From: JBHEMT01 sp046262435 | GTDB lineage: Bacteria; Chloroflexota; Dormibacteria; Aeolococcales; Aeolococcaceae | Direction of reading: 5' to 3' | DNA: 25,569 bases | Assembly: GCA_046262435.1 (NCBI GenBank) | Contig: JBHEMT010000067.1 | Span: 1-25,569 of the forward strand | Shown here: positions 16,034-23,021 of the stretch, piece by piece | How the letters are laid out: every line of letters starts with the position of its first letter | Numbering within the stretch: the stretch's first letter is position 1 | Notes under the pieces: model-generated | The model's database searches: none | Told to the model about the DNA's origin: nothing | The model's input: only the letters and a program-made list of their open reading frames with translations | Program-made: the position numbers and the translations under genes

Positions 16034-17281
16034 GTGGCCCAACCGTTCGCGGTGGGCATCGATGCCGCGTCGGCGGCGCGGATCCGAGAGCTGGCCGGCC
16101 GCCGGGTCGGGTTTCTCGACCGGGTGTTCACTGCCGCGGAACTGGTCGAGTGCGCCAACCGCCCTGAGCGGCTGGCCGCACGGTGGGCGGCCAAGGAAGC
16201 TGTGCGCAAGCTCGCCGGCAGCCGGGGCGAGAGGCTGCCTGCCTTTCGGGAGATCGAGGTGACCCGCGCACCGGGCGGGGCACCGCAGGTGACCATCGCC
16301 GGGCAGCACCGCCTGGGCCTGAAGCTCTCGCTCACTCACGAGGGTGACCTTGCGATCGCGGTGGCGGTGCAGATGGGGGGGCGGGCCATGGCGACAAGCG
16401 TTCCCGCGATGCTGCGGCTGCCCGGGCGTCCCGATGACGGCAACAAGGGCACCTTCGGCACCGCCGTGGTGGTCGCAGGCGGGCACGGCTTCTCCGGTGC
16501 CGCCTACCTGTCGGCGATGGGCGCAGCGCGGGGAGGGGCCGGGCTGGTCCGGCTCTGCGTGCCCGCCGGGCTGCTGCCGATTCTCGCGGTGAAGTGCACG
16601 GAGGTGATGACCCATGGCCTGCCCGACGGCGGCGCGGGCGTGCTCACCGCTGCCGCCGTGCCGCTGCTCCGTGAGCAGCACCTTCCCCACGCGGCCGCCG
16701 TGGTATTGGGCCCGGGCATCGGCCGTGACCCGCGGACCGTTGAGGCCGTCGAGCAGCTGCTCGCCGAGATTCCGTGCCCGTGTGTTGTGGACGCCGATGG
16801 CCTGAACATCGGCGCTGCGCTTGGGCTCGACTGGCGCGGCGCCGGCCAGCCGGTGGTGCTGACCCCCCACCCCGGCGAGATGGCGCGGTTGGTGGGACGT
16901 GACATCGTCGCGGTGCAGGCCGACCGGCGCGCGGTGGCGGAGCGCTACGCCGTCGAGCGCGGCGTCGTGGTGGTCCTCAAGGGAGCCGAGACCGTGGTTG
17001 CTGCACCCGACGGCCGCGTCCATGTGGGTCCCGCCCGGCTCGTCGCCCTCGCCACCGGAGGCAGCGGCGACGTGCTCGCCGGTCTCTGCGGGGCCCTGCT
17101 CAGCGCCGGCCTTCCGGCGTTCGAGGCCGCCGTGGCCGCGGTGACCATCCATGCGGAGGCGGGCGCCGCGGTGCAGGCGAGCCGCGGCCGGGCGGGAGCG
17201 CTGGCAAGCGACCTGCTCGAGGAGCTGCCGGCCGCTCAGGAGCGGCTGCGCTGTGCCCTCGAGGGCGGAGAAGGGGGCTGA
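16034..17281 (+). CDS. Fused holo-ACP synthase and ADP-dependent NAD(P)H-hydrate dehydratase
   Basis: One 415-residue frame carries two enzymes. Residues 1-115 match AcpS: GIDAASAARI with Asp10, FLDRVFTAAELVEC, and RLAARWAAKEAVRKL with Glu54; AcpS moves 4'-phosphopantetheine onto acyl carrier protein. Residues about 135-405 match NnrD (YjeF C-terminal ribokinase-like fold): NKGTFGTAVVVAGG, VVDADGLN (252-258), LTPHPGEMARL and TGGSGDVLAG (341-350); NnrD dehydrates damaged NAD(P)HX. No NnrE epimerase domain is present. The genes are commonly adjacent but separate. A run of seven G (16375-16381) and an in-frame ATG at 16388 lie at the junction, so separate NnrD could be made internally, or a length error could have joined two genes. 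The GTG start abuts the glmS stop. Confidence 0.88.
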   Translation: MAQPFAVGIDAASAARIRELAGRRVGFLDRVFTAAELVECANRPERLAARWAAKEAVRKLAGSRGERLPAFREIEVTRAPGGAPQVTIAGQHRLGLKLSLTHEGDLAIAVAVQMGGRAMATSVPAMLRLPGRPDDGNKGTFGTAVVVAGGHGFSGAAYLSAMGAARGGAGLVRLCVPAGLLPILAVKCTEVMTHGLPDGGAGVLTAAAVPLLREQHLPHAAAVVLGPGIGRDPRTVEAVEQLLAEIPCPCVVDADGLNIGAALGLDWRGAGQPVVLTPHPGEMARLVGRDIVAVQADRRAVAERYAVERGVVVVLKGAETVVAAPDGRVHVGPARLVALATGGSGDVLAGLCGALLSAGLPAFEAAVAAVTIHAEAGAAVQASRGRAGALASDLLEELPAAQERLRCALEGGEGG

Positions 17282-17304
17282 GCGCCGGGTTCGGGACGCC
17301 TGAT

Positions 17305-17320
17305 GCGCACCACGGTGCGC
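17305..17320 (+). other. Perfect hairpin in the nnrD-alr gap
   Basis: GCGCACC (17305-17311) and GGTGCGC (17314-17320) are perfect reverse complements separated by AC. It occupies the gap before alr. It could be an attenuator or an mRNA end signal; no T-run follows. Confidence 0.35.
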
Positions 17321-17355
17321 CTGACCCATCGCTGCCCGCGGCGGTCGGCGATGGC

Positions 17356-18483
17356 CTGCTCCGCTGGGCCGAAGTGGACGTCGGGGCGCTGCGCGACAAC
17401 GCCGCCGCCGTGGTCGGCCTGGTCGGGGCGGGATGTGCTGTGATGGCGATGGTCAAGGCCGGTGGGTACGGTCATGGCGCCGAGGTGGCGGCTCGCGCCT
17501 TTCTCGACGGCGGTGCCAGCCGGCTCGGGGTCTCCTCGGCTGAGGAGGCGCTCCAGCTGCGCGCCGCGGGCATCGACGCGCCCGTGCTCAACGTCAACTG
17601 GACACCACCGGAGCGGTACGGCGCCATGGTGCGCAGCGGGGTGGAGCTGGCGCTCTGGGACCCGCGCGCGGTCCCCGGTCTGGCCGCAGCGGCCCGGGTC
17701 GCGGGACGCGTCGTGCGGGTGCACCTCAAGGTGGATACCGGGATGCACCGCTTGGGAGTGGACTCCGAGGGGCTCACCGAGCTGGTCGCCGCGGTGGACG
17801 CTGCGGGGGGAGCTGTCGTGGTGGCCGGCCTGTTCACCCACTTCGCCGATGCCGACGCGGCCGATCTCGGCTTCGCCGAGGAGCAGAACCGGCGGTTGCT
17901 CGCGGCGCAGCGGCGCATGGGGCGGGCGGCGGAGCAGAGTTTGCTGCTCCACGCTGCGAACAGCGCCGCCACCCTGCGCATCGCCGCGGCGCGGCATGAC
18001 ATGGTGCGTCCGGGAATCGCGCTCTACGGGTACCCGCCTCCGCACGCGGCCGGGATCGTGGCGCTGCGGCCGGCCCTGACCCTGCGGGCGAGGATCACCC
18101 AGGTGCGCACCGTCGCCGCTGGCGAGAGTGTCGGGTACGGGCGCACCTGGACGGCGTGCCGCCGCACCCGCGTCGCCGTGGTCGCCGCCGGCTATGCCGA
18201 CGGCGTGCGCCGCGACCAGGCCAACCGGGGCGCCGTGCTGGTGCGCGGAGTGCGCTGCGGGCTGCTCGGCCGCGTCAGCATGGACCAGGTCAGCGTGGAC
18301 GTCAGCGAGCTGGACGATCTCGAGCCGGGTGAGCCGGCGACTGTGTTCGGACCGGGCTCGCTCAGCGCGGCGGAGGTTGCCGAGGTCTCGCATACGATCC
18401 CCTACGAGGTGCTGTGCAACGTTTCGGCGCGCGTGCCCCGACATGCGGTGGCCGGGGGAGTCCCTGCCGCCGGCGCGCGGTGA
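17356..18483 (+). CDS. alr: Alanine racemase, probable CTG start
   Basis: A PLP enzyme converting L- to D-alanine for peptidoglycan. Fold-type III motifs are present: AMVKAGGYGHG with the PLP lysine, HAANSAATL, VGYGRTWTA with the catalytic Tyr, GYADGVRRDQ and RVSMDQVSVDV. The conserved N-terminus LRWAEVDVGALRDN lies partly upstream of the first ordinary start (GTG 17374). No ATG, GTG or TTG exists in this frame between the nnrD end and 17374. CTG at 17356 restores the conserved opening and gives 375 residues, the family's usual size; CTG 17332 is another option. The end overlaps thiL (GTGA). In the PLP motif the usual ADAYGHG reads AGGYGHG. Confidence 0.92.
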   Translation: MLRWAEVDVGALRDNAAAVVGLVGAGCAVMAMVKAGGYGHGAEVAARAFLDGGASRLGVSSAEEALQLRAAGIDAPVLNVNWTPPERYGAMVRSGVELALWDPRAVPGLAAAARVAGRVVRVHLKVDTGMHRLGVDSEGLTELVAAVDAAGGAVVVAGLFTHFADADAADLGFAEEQNRRLLAAQRRMGRAAEQSLLLHAANSAATLRIAAARHDMVRPGIALYGYPPPHAAGIVALRPALTLRARITQVRTVAAGESVGYGRTWTACRRTRVAVVAAGYADGVRRDQANRGAVLVRGVRCGLLGRVSMDQVSVDVSELDDLEPGEPATVFGPGSLSAAEVAEVSHTIPYEVLCNVSARVPRHAVAGGVPAAGAR

Positions 18484-19532
18484 GCACCTCGGCCGCGGGG
18501 CTGCAAGCGCGCCGTTTCGACGATCCCGGGGACCGGGTCGACGAGAGCGGGGAGGAGAGGCTGCTCCAGCAGCTGGTGCAGGGCGCCGGCCACCCGCCGG
18601 GCCGGGGCGGGCCGGTGATCGTGGGCAGCGGCGACGATGCCGCCGTCTGGCGACCGGTTGCGGGTACCGACGTGGTGCTGAGCCAGGATGCCGTGGTCGA
18701 GGGTGAGGATTTTCGCCGGTCCTGGATCACTCCCTGGCAGCTTGGCCGTCGCTGCCTGGCGGTGGCGCTCTCAGACCTCGCCGCGTGCGGGGCGGAGCCG
18801 GCCTGGTGCCTGGTGACCGTCTGCGCGCCGGAGAGCACCCGGGTGAACGACCTCCTGGCACTCCAGGCCGGCCTGGTCGAGGCCGCCGCGGAGTGGGGGT
18901 GCGCCCTGCTCGGTGGCGACCTGAGCCGCATCGCGGGCCCATTGGTCGTCGACGTCTCGGTCGGTGGGGTCGCGCCGGCGGGCACAGCCCTCCGTCGCGA
19001 CGCCGGTCGCCCCGGCGACCTGCTGATGGTCACCGGCAGCCTGGGTCGGGCCGCCGCGGGGTTGCACTCACTGATGCGCCCAGCCGAGCCGGGCGACGTT
19101 GTCGACGAGGAGTGGCGGGCCGCGCAACGCACACCGGTGCCCCGGCTCCGCGAGGGCGTGGCCCTGCGTGAGCTGGGGCTGCGCTGCGCCGGGGACCTCA
19201 GCGACGGCCTGCTGGTGGATGCGGGCCGCACCGCCGCTGCCAGCGGCTGCGCTGCCGAGCTCTGGCTGGAGCGTCTGCCGGTTGCCGCCGAGCTGGCCGC
19301 CCGTTTTCCACAGATGTGGCCAGAACTCGCGCTCGGCGGGGGCGAGGACTTCGAGTTGCTGGTTGCCGTCCCCATGGCCCGCTCCGGGGCGGTGCTGGAC
19401 GGGTGGCCACGAAGCCTGGCACCGTTGACCGTGGTGGGGCGGCTGCACGAGGGCACCGGCATCCGCCTGCGCAGCGGCGAAGGCGGCGAACAGGTGCCGC
19501 TGCCCGCCGTACGCTCCCGCCATTTCGGATGA
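18480..19532 (+). CDS. thiL: Thiamine-monophosphate kinase
   Basis: A 350-residue ATP-dependent kinase that makes thiamine diphosphate from the monophosphate. Family motifs in order: GSGDDAAVW, SQDAVVEGEDF, LAVALSDLAACGAEP, LLGGDLSR, CAGDLSDGLLVDAG and GGGEDFELL. The Asp-rich metal and nucleotide sites are intact; the usual VEGVHF reads VEGEDF. The GTG start overlaps the alr stop (GTGA), and the stop overlaps tsaE (ATGA). A variable 35-residue N-terminal part precedes the fold. Gene order thiL-tsaE-tsaB-rimI-tsaD matches Bacillus. Confidence 0.93.
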   Translation: MSTSAAGLQARRFDDPGDRVDESGEERLLQQLVQGAGHPPGRGGPVIVGSGDDAAVWRPVAGTDVVLSQDAVVEGEDFRRSWITPWQLGRRCLAVALSDLAACGAEPAWCLVTVCAPESTRVNDLLALQAGLVEAAAEWGCALLGGDLSRIAGPLVVDVSVGGVAPAGTALRRDAGRPGDLLMVTGSLGRAAAGLHSLMRPAEPGDVVDEEWRAAQRTPVPRLREGVALRELGLRCAGDLSDGLLVDAGRTAAASGCAAELWLERLPVAAELAARFPQMWPELALGGGEDFELLVAVPMARSGAVLDGWPRSLAPLTVVGRLHEGTGIRLRSGEGGEQVPLPAVRSRHFG

Positions 19533-19999
19533 CCGCGTCCCTGCGTCTGGTCAGCGAATGCGAGGCCGACACCGAGGCGGCGGGCCGGCGGCTCGGAGCC
19601 GCCCTGCGTCGCGGCGACCTGCTCGGGCTCGACGGCGAGGTGGGCGCGGGCAAGACCGCACTGGTGCGCGGAGTCGCCGCCGGGCTCGGCCTCGACCCCG
19701 CGCTGGTGCGCAGCCCCACCTTCGCGCTCCACCACCTCTACCGGGGCGCGCCCACCCTGCATCACCTGGACTGCTACCGGCTCGGGCAGGGAGCCAGCCT
19801 CGAGGTGCTCGACCTCGAGGGGCTGCTCGAGGACGGGGTGGTGGCCATGGAGTGGGCCGGCTACGCCGACCTGCGGCCGTACGCCCCGGTGCGCCTGCGG
19901 CTCGAAACGCTCGGCCCCGAGCGTCGCCTGCTTCGCCTCGAGCCGGGAGCCCCCGGCCGCCTGGAGCGCGCCCTGTGCGGTCCCGGGGCTGCGCGGTGA
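19529..19999 (+). CDS. tsaE: t6A synthesis ATPase TsaE
   Basis: A 156-residue ATPase needed with TsaB and TsaD for N6-threonylcarbamoyladenosine in ANN-decoding tRNAs. The P-loop is GEVGAGKT at 36-43, followed by VRSPTFALHHLY, HHLDCYRL and VVAMEWAGY, all characteristic. The ATG overlaps the thiL stop (ATGA) and the TGA overlaps tsaB (GTGA). Length is normal with a short basic C-terminal tail. Confidence 0.94.
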   Translation: MTASLRLVSECEADTEAAGRRLGAALRRGDLLGLDGEVGAGKTALVRGVAAGLGLDPALVRSPTFALHHLYRGAPTLHHLDCYRLGQGASLEVLDLEGLLEDGVVAMEWAGYADLRPYAPVRLRLETLGPERRLLRLEPGAPGRLERALCGPGAAR

Positions 20000-20622
20000 G
20001 CGTCATCGCCATCGACTGCTCGCGCCGCGGGCGCCTTGTCTGTGTCCTTGCCACCGAGTCCGGAGGCCTCCTCGCCGGCGGCTCGGCGAGCGCCCCGGCC
20101 ACCTCGGCGGCGCTGCCCCTGCGCTTGGCTGAGCTGCTCGGCCCTGAGGTGTCGGCGCTGGTCGCCGTCAACGGGCCGGGTTCCTACACCGGGCTGCGCG
20201 CCGGTCTGGCGGCGGCCCTCGGGCTCGCCGCCGCCCGGGGGCTGCGAGTGCACGTCGTGGGAGCGCTCGAGGTGCCGGCCCTTCACGCTCGCCGTCGCGG
20301 GCCGGTGCGGGTCGTCGCCGATGCGGGCCGCGGCGGTGTGTACACCGCGGTGTACGACGCGACCGCCGCCGAGACGCTGGTGGAGCTCGAGTCGCCGCGT
20401 CGTCTCACCGACGCCGAGCTGGCGGCATTGGCGGCGGAGCCCGGTAGCGAGGGGCTCGATGGAAATCTGCCGTGGCTGAGCCTCGACCCCCTGCCCCTGG
20501 TGCGGTCGACCGTGGACGCAGCCGCTGCCCTCGCCGCCGCAGTCCCCACCGCGCTCGCCCGGCCGCCGATCGACCCACGCGCGCCACCGGTGGTGTACCT
20601 CAGCGCGACCGTGTCGGCGTGA
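19996..20622 (+). CDS. tsaB: t6A synthesis protein TsaB
   Basis: A 208-residue ASKHA-fold scaffold partner of TsaD. The N-terminal strand VIAIDCSRRGRLV corresponds to the usual IDTS start, and the signature NGPGSYTGLRAGLAAALGLA (about 61-80) is clear. DAGRGGVYTAVYD stands in place of the common DARRGEVY. It has only fragmentary nucleotide motifs, as expected for TsaB. GTG at 19996 overlaps the tsaE stop; the frame is open far upstream, but that part is antisense-free overlap with tsaE and not conserved. Confidence 0.9.
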   Translation: MSVIAIDCSRRGRLVCVLATESGGLLAGGSASAPATSAALPLRLAELLGPEVSALVAVNGPGSYTGLRAGLAAALGLAAARGLRVHVVGALEVPALHARRRGPVRVVADAGRGGVYTAVYDATAAETLVELESPRRLTDAELAALAAEPGSEGLDGNLPWLSLDPLPLVRSTVDAAAALAAAVPTALARPPIDPRAPPVVYLSATVSA

Positions 20623-20631
20623 ACCCCCGGG

Positions 20632-20637
20632 TATGAT
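20632..20637 (+). promoter_or_regulatory. Possible -10 box of rimI-tsaD
   Basis: TATGAT lies 10 bases after the tsaB stop and 45 bases before the rimI ATG. It is the only gap inside the thiL-tsaD cluster, so rimI-tsaD may also be transcribed on their own. The -35 region is weak. Confidence 0.4.
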
Positions 20638-20682
20638 CGAGCCCGCTCTGCGTTCGCCGTCAGTGCCCATCGACAGGACGAC

Positions 20683-21237
20683 ATGCAGGTAGTTCCTCGT
20701 TGCGCCGTGGAGCGCATGCGGCTGGAGGATATCCCCGCCGTGCAGGCCATCGAGCGCGAGGTGTTCCTCTCGCCATGGCCGCGCAATGCCTACCGCAACG
20801 AGCTGCTCCAGAACCGGCACGCCACCTACATCGTGCTCCGCCGCGATGGCGAGGTGAGCGGGTACGGCGGTCTGTGGAAGGTGCAGCAGGAGGCGCACGT
20901 CACCACCATCGGGGTGCGCGCCGCCGAGCAGGGGCACGGCTACGGCAAGGCGCTGTTCATTGCCCTGCTGCAGCGGGCCTACGGTCTCGGCGCGCACTGG
21001 GTGACCCTGGAGGTGCGCCGGTCCAACGAGCACGCCATGGGGATGTACGAGTCATTCGGCTTCACCGTGATCGGGCGGCGCCGTGGCTACTACACCGACA
21101 ACGGCGAGGACGCCATCATCATGTGGAGCAACAGCATTCATGCGCCCGCCTTCAAGCGTGCCTTCGTGCACCGCATGCACAGCATTGACATCCCCGGCAT
21201 CGGCCCCGCGCCAGCGCCTGAGTACCCCCTGAGCTGA
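20683..21237 (+). CDS. rimI: Ribosomal-protein-alanine N-acetyltransferase-like GNAT protein
   Basis: A 184-residue GNAT enzyme. The early motif IEREVFLSPWPRNAY is typical of RimI, the acetyl-CoA loop is EQGHGYGKALF (about residues 86-96), and the late motif NEHAMGMYESFGFTVIGRRRGYY with NGEDAIIM is diagnostic. RimI acetylates the N-terminal Ala of ribosomal protein S18 in Escherichia coli; substrates elsewhere may be broader. It is about 30 residues longer than usual, with a C-terminal addition (about 150-184) of no recognised motif. The ATG follows an AGGA 7 bases upstream. Its stop overlaps the tsaD start. Confidence 0.88.
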   Translation: MQVVPRCAVERMRLEDIPAVQAIEREVFLSPWPRNAYRNELLQNRHATYIVLRRDGEVSGYGGLWKVQQEAHVTTIGVRAAEQGHGYGKALFIALLQRAYGLGAHWVTLEVRRSNEHAMGMYESFGFTVIGRRRGYYTDNGEDAIIMWSNSIHAPAFKRAFVHRMHSIDIPGIGPAPAPEYPLS

Positions 21238-22250
21238 ACCTTCTCGCCATCGAGACCTCCTGCGACGAGACGTCGGCGGCAGTGCTGCGCGACGGTCGCG
21301 AGCTGCTCAGCAACGTGGTGGCCTCCCAGGTGGCCGCGCACGCCGGTTTCGGTGGAGTGATGCCCGAGCTCGCGGCCCGGATGCACCTCGAGGCGATCGA
21401 CGCGGTGACCGAGGAGGCGCTGAAGGTGCTGTCCGGTGGCTGGGGAGAGGTGGACGCGGTGGCGGTGACCCGCGGGCCCGGCCTGGCCGGCTGCCTGCTG
21501 GTCGGCACCAGCTACGCCGAGGGCGCCGCGGCGGGTCGTGACCTGCCCATCGTCGGGGTGTCGCACATGGCGGGTCACGTCTACAGTGCCTGGCTCGCCG
21601 AGCCGGGGCTCGAGCCGCCATATCTCGCCCTGGTGGTCAGCGGGGGGCACACCGACGTGGTGGAGCTGCGCGACCACGGCGACGCCCTGCGCCTGGCGTC
21701 AACCCGCGACGACGCGGCCGGGGAGGCGTTCGACAAGGTGGCCCGCCTGCTCGGCCTGACCTACCCCGGCGGCCCGGCGGTGGAGCGCGCCGCCCGGGAC
21801 GGTGACCCGGCACGGTTCCCGCTCCCACGGACCCGGCTGGAAGGCTCGTTCTCGTTCAGCGGCCTCAAGACAGCGGTTCGCTATGCCATCCGTGACCTCG
21901 GGGCCGAGGCGCTCGACGAGCGCGGCGCCCCACGCGACCCGGCGGTGGCCGCCGCGCTGGCCGCCTCCTTCCAAGCCGCCGCCGTCGACCAGCTGGTCCA
22001 CGGCCTCGCCGCCCAGGTGGACCGCCGTGGCGCCGAGCAGGTGGCCGTCGTCGGCGGGGTCGCCGCCAACCGCGCCCTGCGGGCCGCCGTGGAGGCCCGA
22101 TTTCCCGGCCTGCGGGTGGTGGTGCCGCCGCTGTCGCTGTGCACCGACAACGCCGGAATGGTGGGCGCGGCAGGCTGGCAGCGGCTGTGTCACCACGGTC
22201 CCGACCCCCGCGGTCTGGCGGTGGACCCGGCTCTCGACCTGTATTCCTGA
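21234..22250 (+). CDS. tsaD: tRNA t6A transferase TsaD, probable CTG start
   Basis: The catalytic subunit that transfers the threonylcarbamoyl group to A37 of tRNA. Counting from CTG 21234 (338 residues): LLAIETSCDET (3-13), SNVVASQ, HMAGH with metal ligands His111 and His115, VSGGHTD, EAFDKVARLLGLTYPGGP, GGVAANRALR and CTDNAGMVG with Asp305. The start is forced: a TGA at 21219 closes the frame upstream, and no ATG, GTG or TTG precedes 21282, which would delete the conserved IETSCDET motif. CTG 21234 overlaps the rimI stop as CTGA, like the ATGA and GTGA junctions of neighbouring genes. Length is standard with this start. Confidence 0.94.
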   Translation: MNLLAIETSCDETSAAVLRDGRELLSNVVASQVAAHAGFGGVMPELAARMHLEAIDAVTEEALKVLSGGWGEVDAVAVTRGPGLAGCLLVGTSYAEGAAAGRDLPIVGVSHMAGHVYSAWLAEPGLEPPYLALVVSGGHTDVVELRDHGDALRLASTRDDAAGEAFDKVARLLGLTYPGGPAVERAARDGDPARFPLPRTRLEGSFSFSGLKTAVRYAIRDLGAEALDERGAPRDPAVAAALAASFQAAAVDQLVHGLAAQVDRRGAEQVAVVGGVAANRALRAAVEARFPGLRVVVPPLSLCTDNAGMVGAAGWQRLCHHGPDPRGLAVDPALDLYS

Positions 22251-22258
22251 GCGGCGGG

Positions 22259-22264
22259 TAGGCT
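22259..22264 (+). promoter_or_regulatory. Possible -10 box of the DtxR-family gene, leaderless arrangement
   Basis: TAGGCT lies 6 bases before the ATG at 22271 and 8 bases after the tsaD stop. The spacing to the start codon suggests a leaderless transcript. Confidence 0.4.
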
Positions 22265-22270
22265 GCCCGC

Positions 22271-22984
22271 ATGGTCGGTCCTGGGCACCCGTCGCGGCCT
22301 GAACGGAGCGAGACGGCCGACCGCTACCTGGAGACCATCTACTACATCGAGCACGAGGGCGAGGTGCCCCGTCCCGGGCGGCTCGCCGAATGGCTCGGGG
22401 TCAGTGCTCCCACGGTCAGCGTCAGCCTGCAGCGGCTGGTGCGCGACGGCTGGATCACCGTGGCACCTGACCGCAGCGTGAGCCTCACCCCGGCGGGCAA
22501 CGATGCCGCTGCCGGAATCGTCCGCCGCCACCGGATCCTGGAGCGGTGGCTGACCGACGTGCTCGGCCTGGACTGGGGCAGGGCCGACCAGGAGGCTGAG
22601 TCGATGGCCCATGGCCTGTCGGAACTGGTGCTGGAGCGGCTGGATGGGCACCTGGGCCGCCCCGATACCTGCCCGCATGGCAACCGCATCCCCGGGCGCG
22701 GCGGCCCGGAGCGCCGACTGGTGTCGCTGGGGGCGGTCGAGCTCGACCTCCCAGCGGTGGTGTCCCGCATCTCTGAGGTGGCGGAGCACGATGCTCCGCT
22801 TCTTCTCGGCTCCCTGCATCGCGACGGGGTCGTTCCGGGCGCCAGGGTGATCGTCCGCGGGCGGGACCAGGAGTGGGTCCGGCTCCGGGTGGGCGAGGAC
22901 CGCGAGGTGTCGCTCGCCCCTGCCACAGCAGCCGCGGTCTGGGTGGAGGACCCGTGTCCGCCATTCCCAGGGGTCGTGCTGTAG
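22271..22984 (+). CDS. DtxR/IdeR/MntR-family metal-responsive regulator
   Basis: A 237-residue repressor-type protein. The N-terminal winged helix (about residues 13-75, with GRLAEWLGVSAPTVSVSLQR as recognition region) leads to a dimerisation domain (78-145, HRILERWLTDVLGLDW and CPHGNRIPG) and a C-terminal SH3-like domain (about 172-226). Aligned by eye with IdeR, the primary-site ligands differ: Met10 is Arg18, Cys102 is Glu110 (as in MntR), Glu105 is Ala113, and His106 is kept as His114. In the ancillary site His79 and Glu83 are kept (His87, Glu91) while His98 is Asp106. The metal could therefore be iron, manganese or other. It sits directly before an iron permease gene with a DtxR-like operator. 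Confidence 0.88.
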   Translation: MVGPGHPSRPERSETADRYLETIYYIEHEGEVPRPGRLAEWLGVSAPTVSVSLQRLVRDGWITVAPDRSVSLTPAGNDAAAGIVRRHRILERWLTDVLGLDWGRADQEAESMAHGLSELVLERLDGHLGRPDTCPHGNRIPGRGGPERRLVSLGAVELDLPAVVSRISEVAEHDAPLLLGSLHRDGVVPGARVIVRGRDQEWVRLRVGEDREVSLAPATAAAVWVEDPCPPFPGVVL

Positions 22985-22987
22985 GAT
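22982..22987 (+). promoter_or_regulatory. Possible -10 box of the FTR1 gene
   Basis: TAGGAT begins with the stop codon of the regulator gene. Initiation 6-8 bases downstream would fall at the edge of the DtxR-like operator. Confidence 0.35.
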
Positions 22988-22992
22988 TTTCC

Positions 22993-23012
22993 TTAGGGTT
23001 AGCCAAGGCTAA
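22993..23012 (+). promoter_or_regulatory. DtxR/IdeR-type operator
   Basis: The core TTAGCC-AA-GGCTAA (22999-23012) is a perfect inverted repeat with a two-base centre, preceded by TTAGGG (22993-22998). The TTAG...CTAA ends resemble iron or manganese repressor boxes of the DtxR family. It lies between a DtxR-family gene and an iron permease gene and abuts the AAGGGGG ribosome site (23011-23017), so bound repressor would block transcription and perhaps access to the start. Confidence 0.65.
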
Positions 23013-23021
23013 GGGGGCCGT

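Noticed and set aside
16388..17281. Annotating nnrD as a separate gene from ATG 16388
   Set aside because: The frame is continuous with AcpS and there is no stop between them, so one fused gene is the direct reading; the internal start is kept as an alternative.
14213..17329. A 1038-codon open frame on the minus strand opposite glmS and acpS-nnrD
   Set aside because: It is antisense to two clearly conserved genes, and its translation is a His/Gly/Arg-rich sequence without motifs. Long antisense frames are expected at this GC content.
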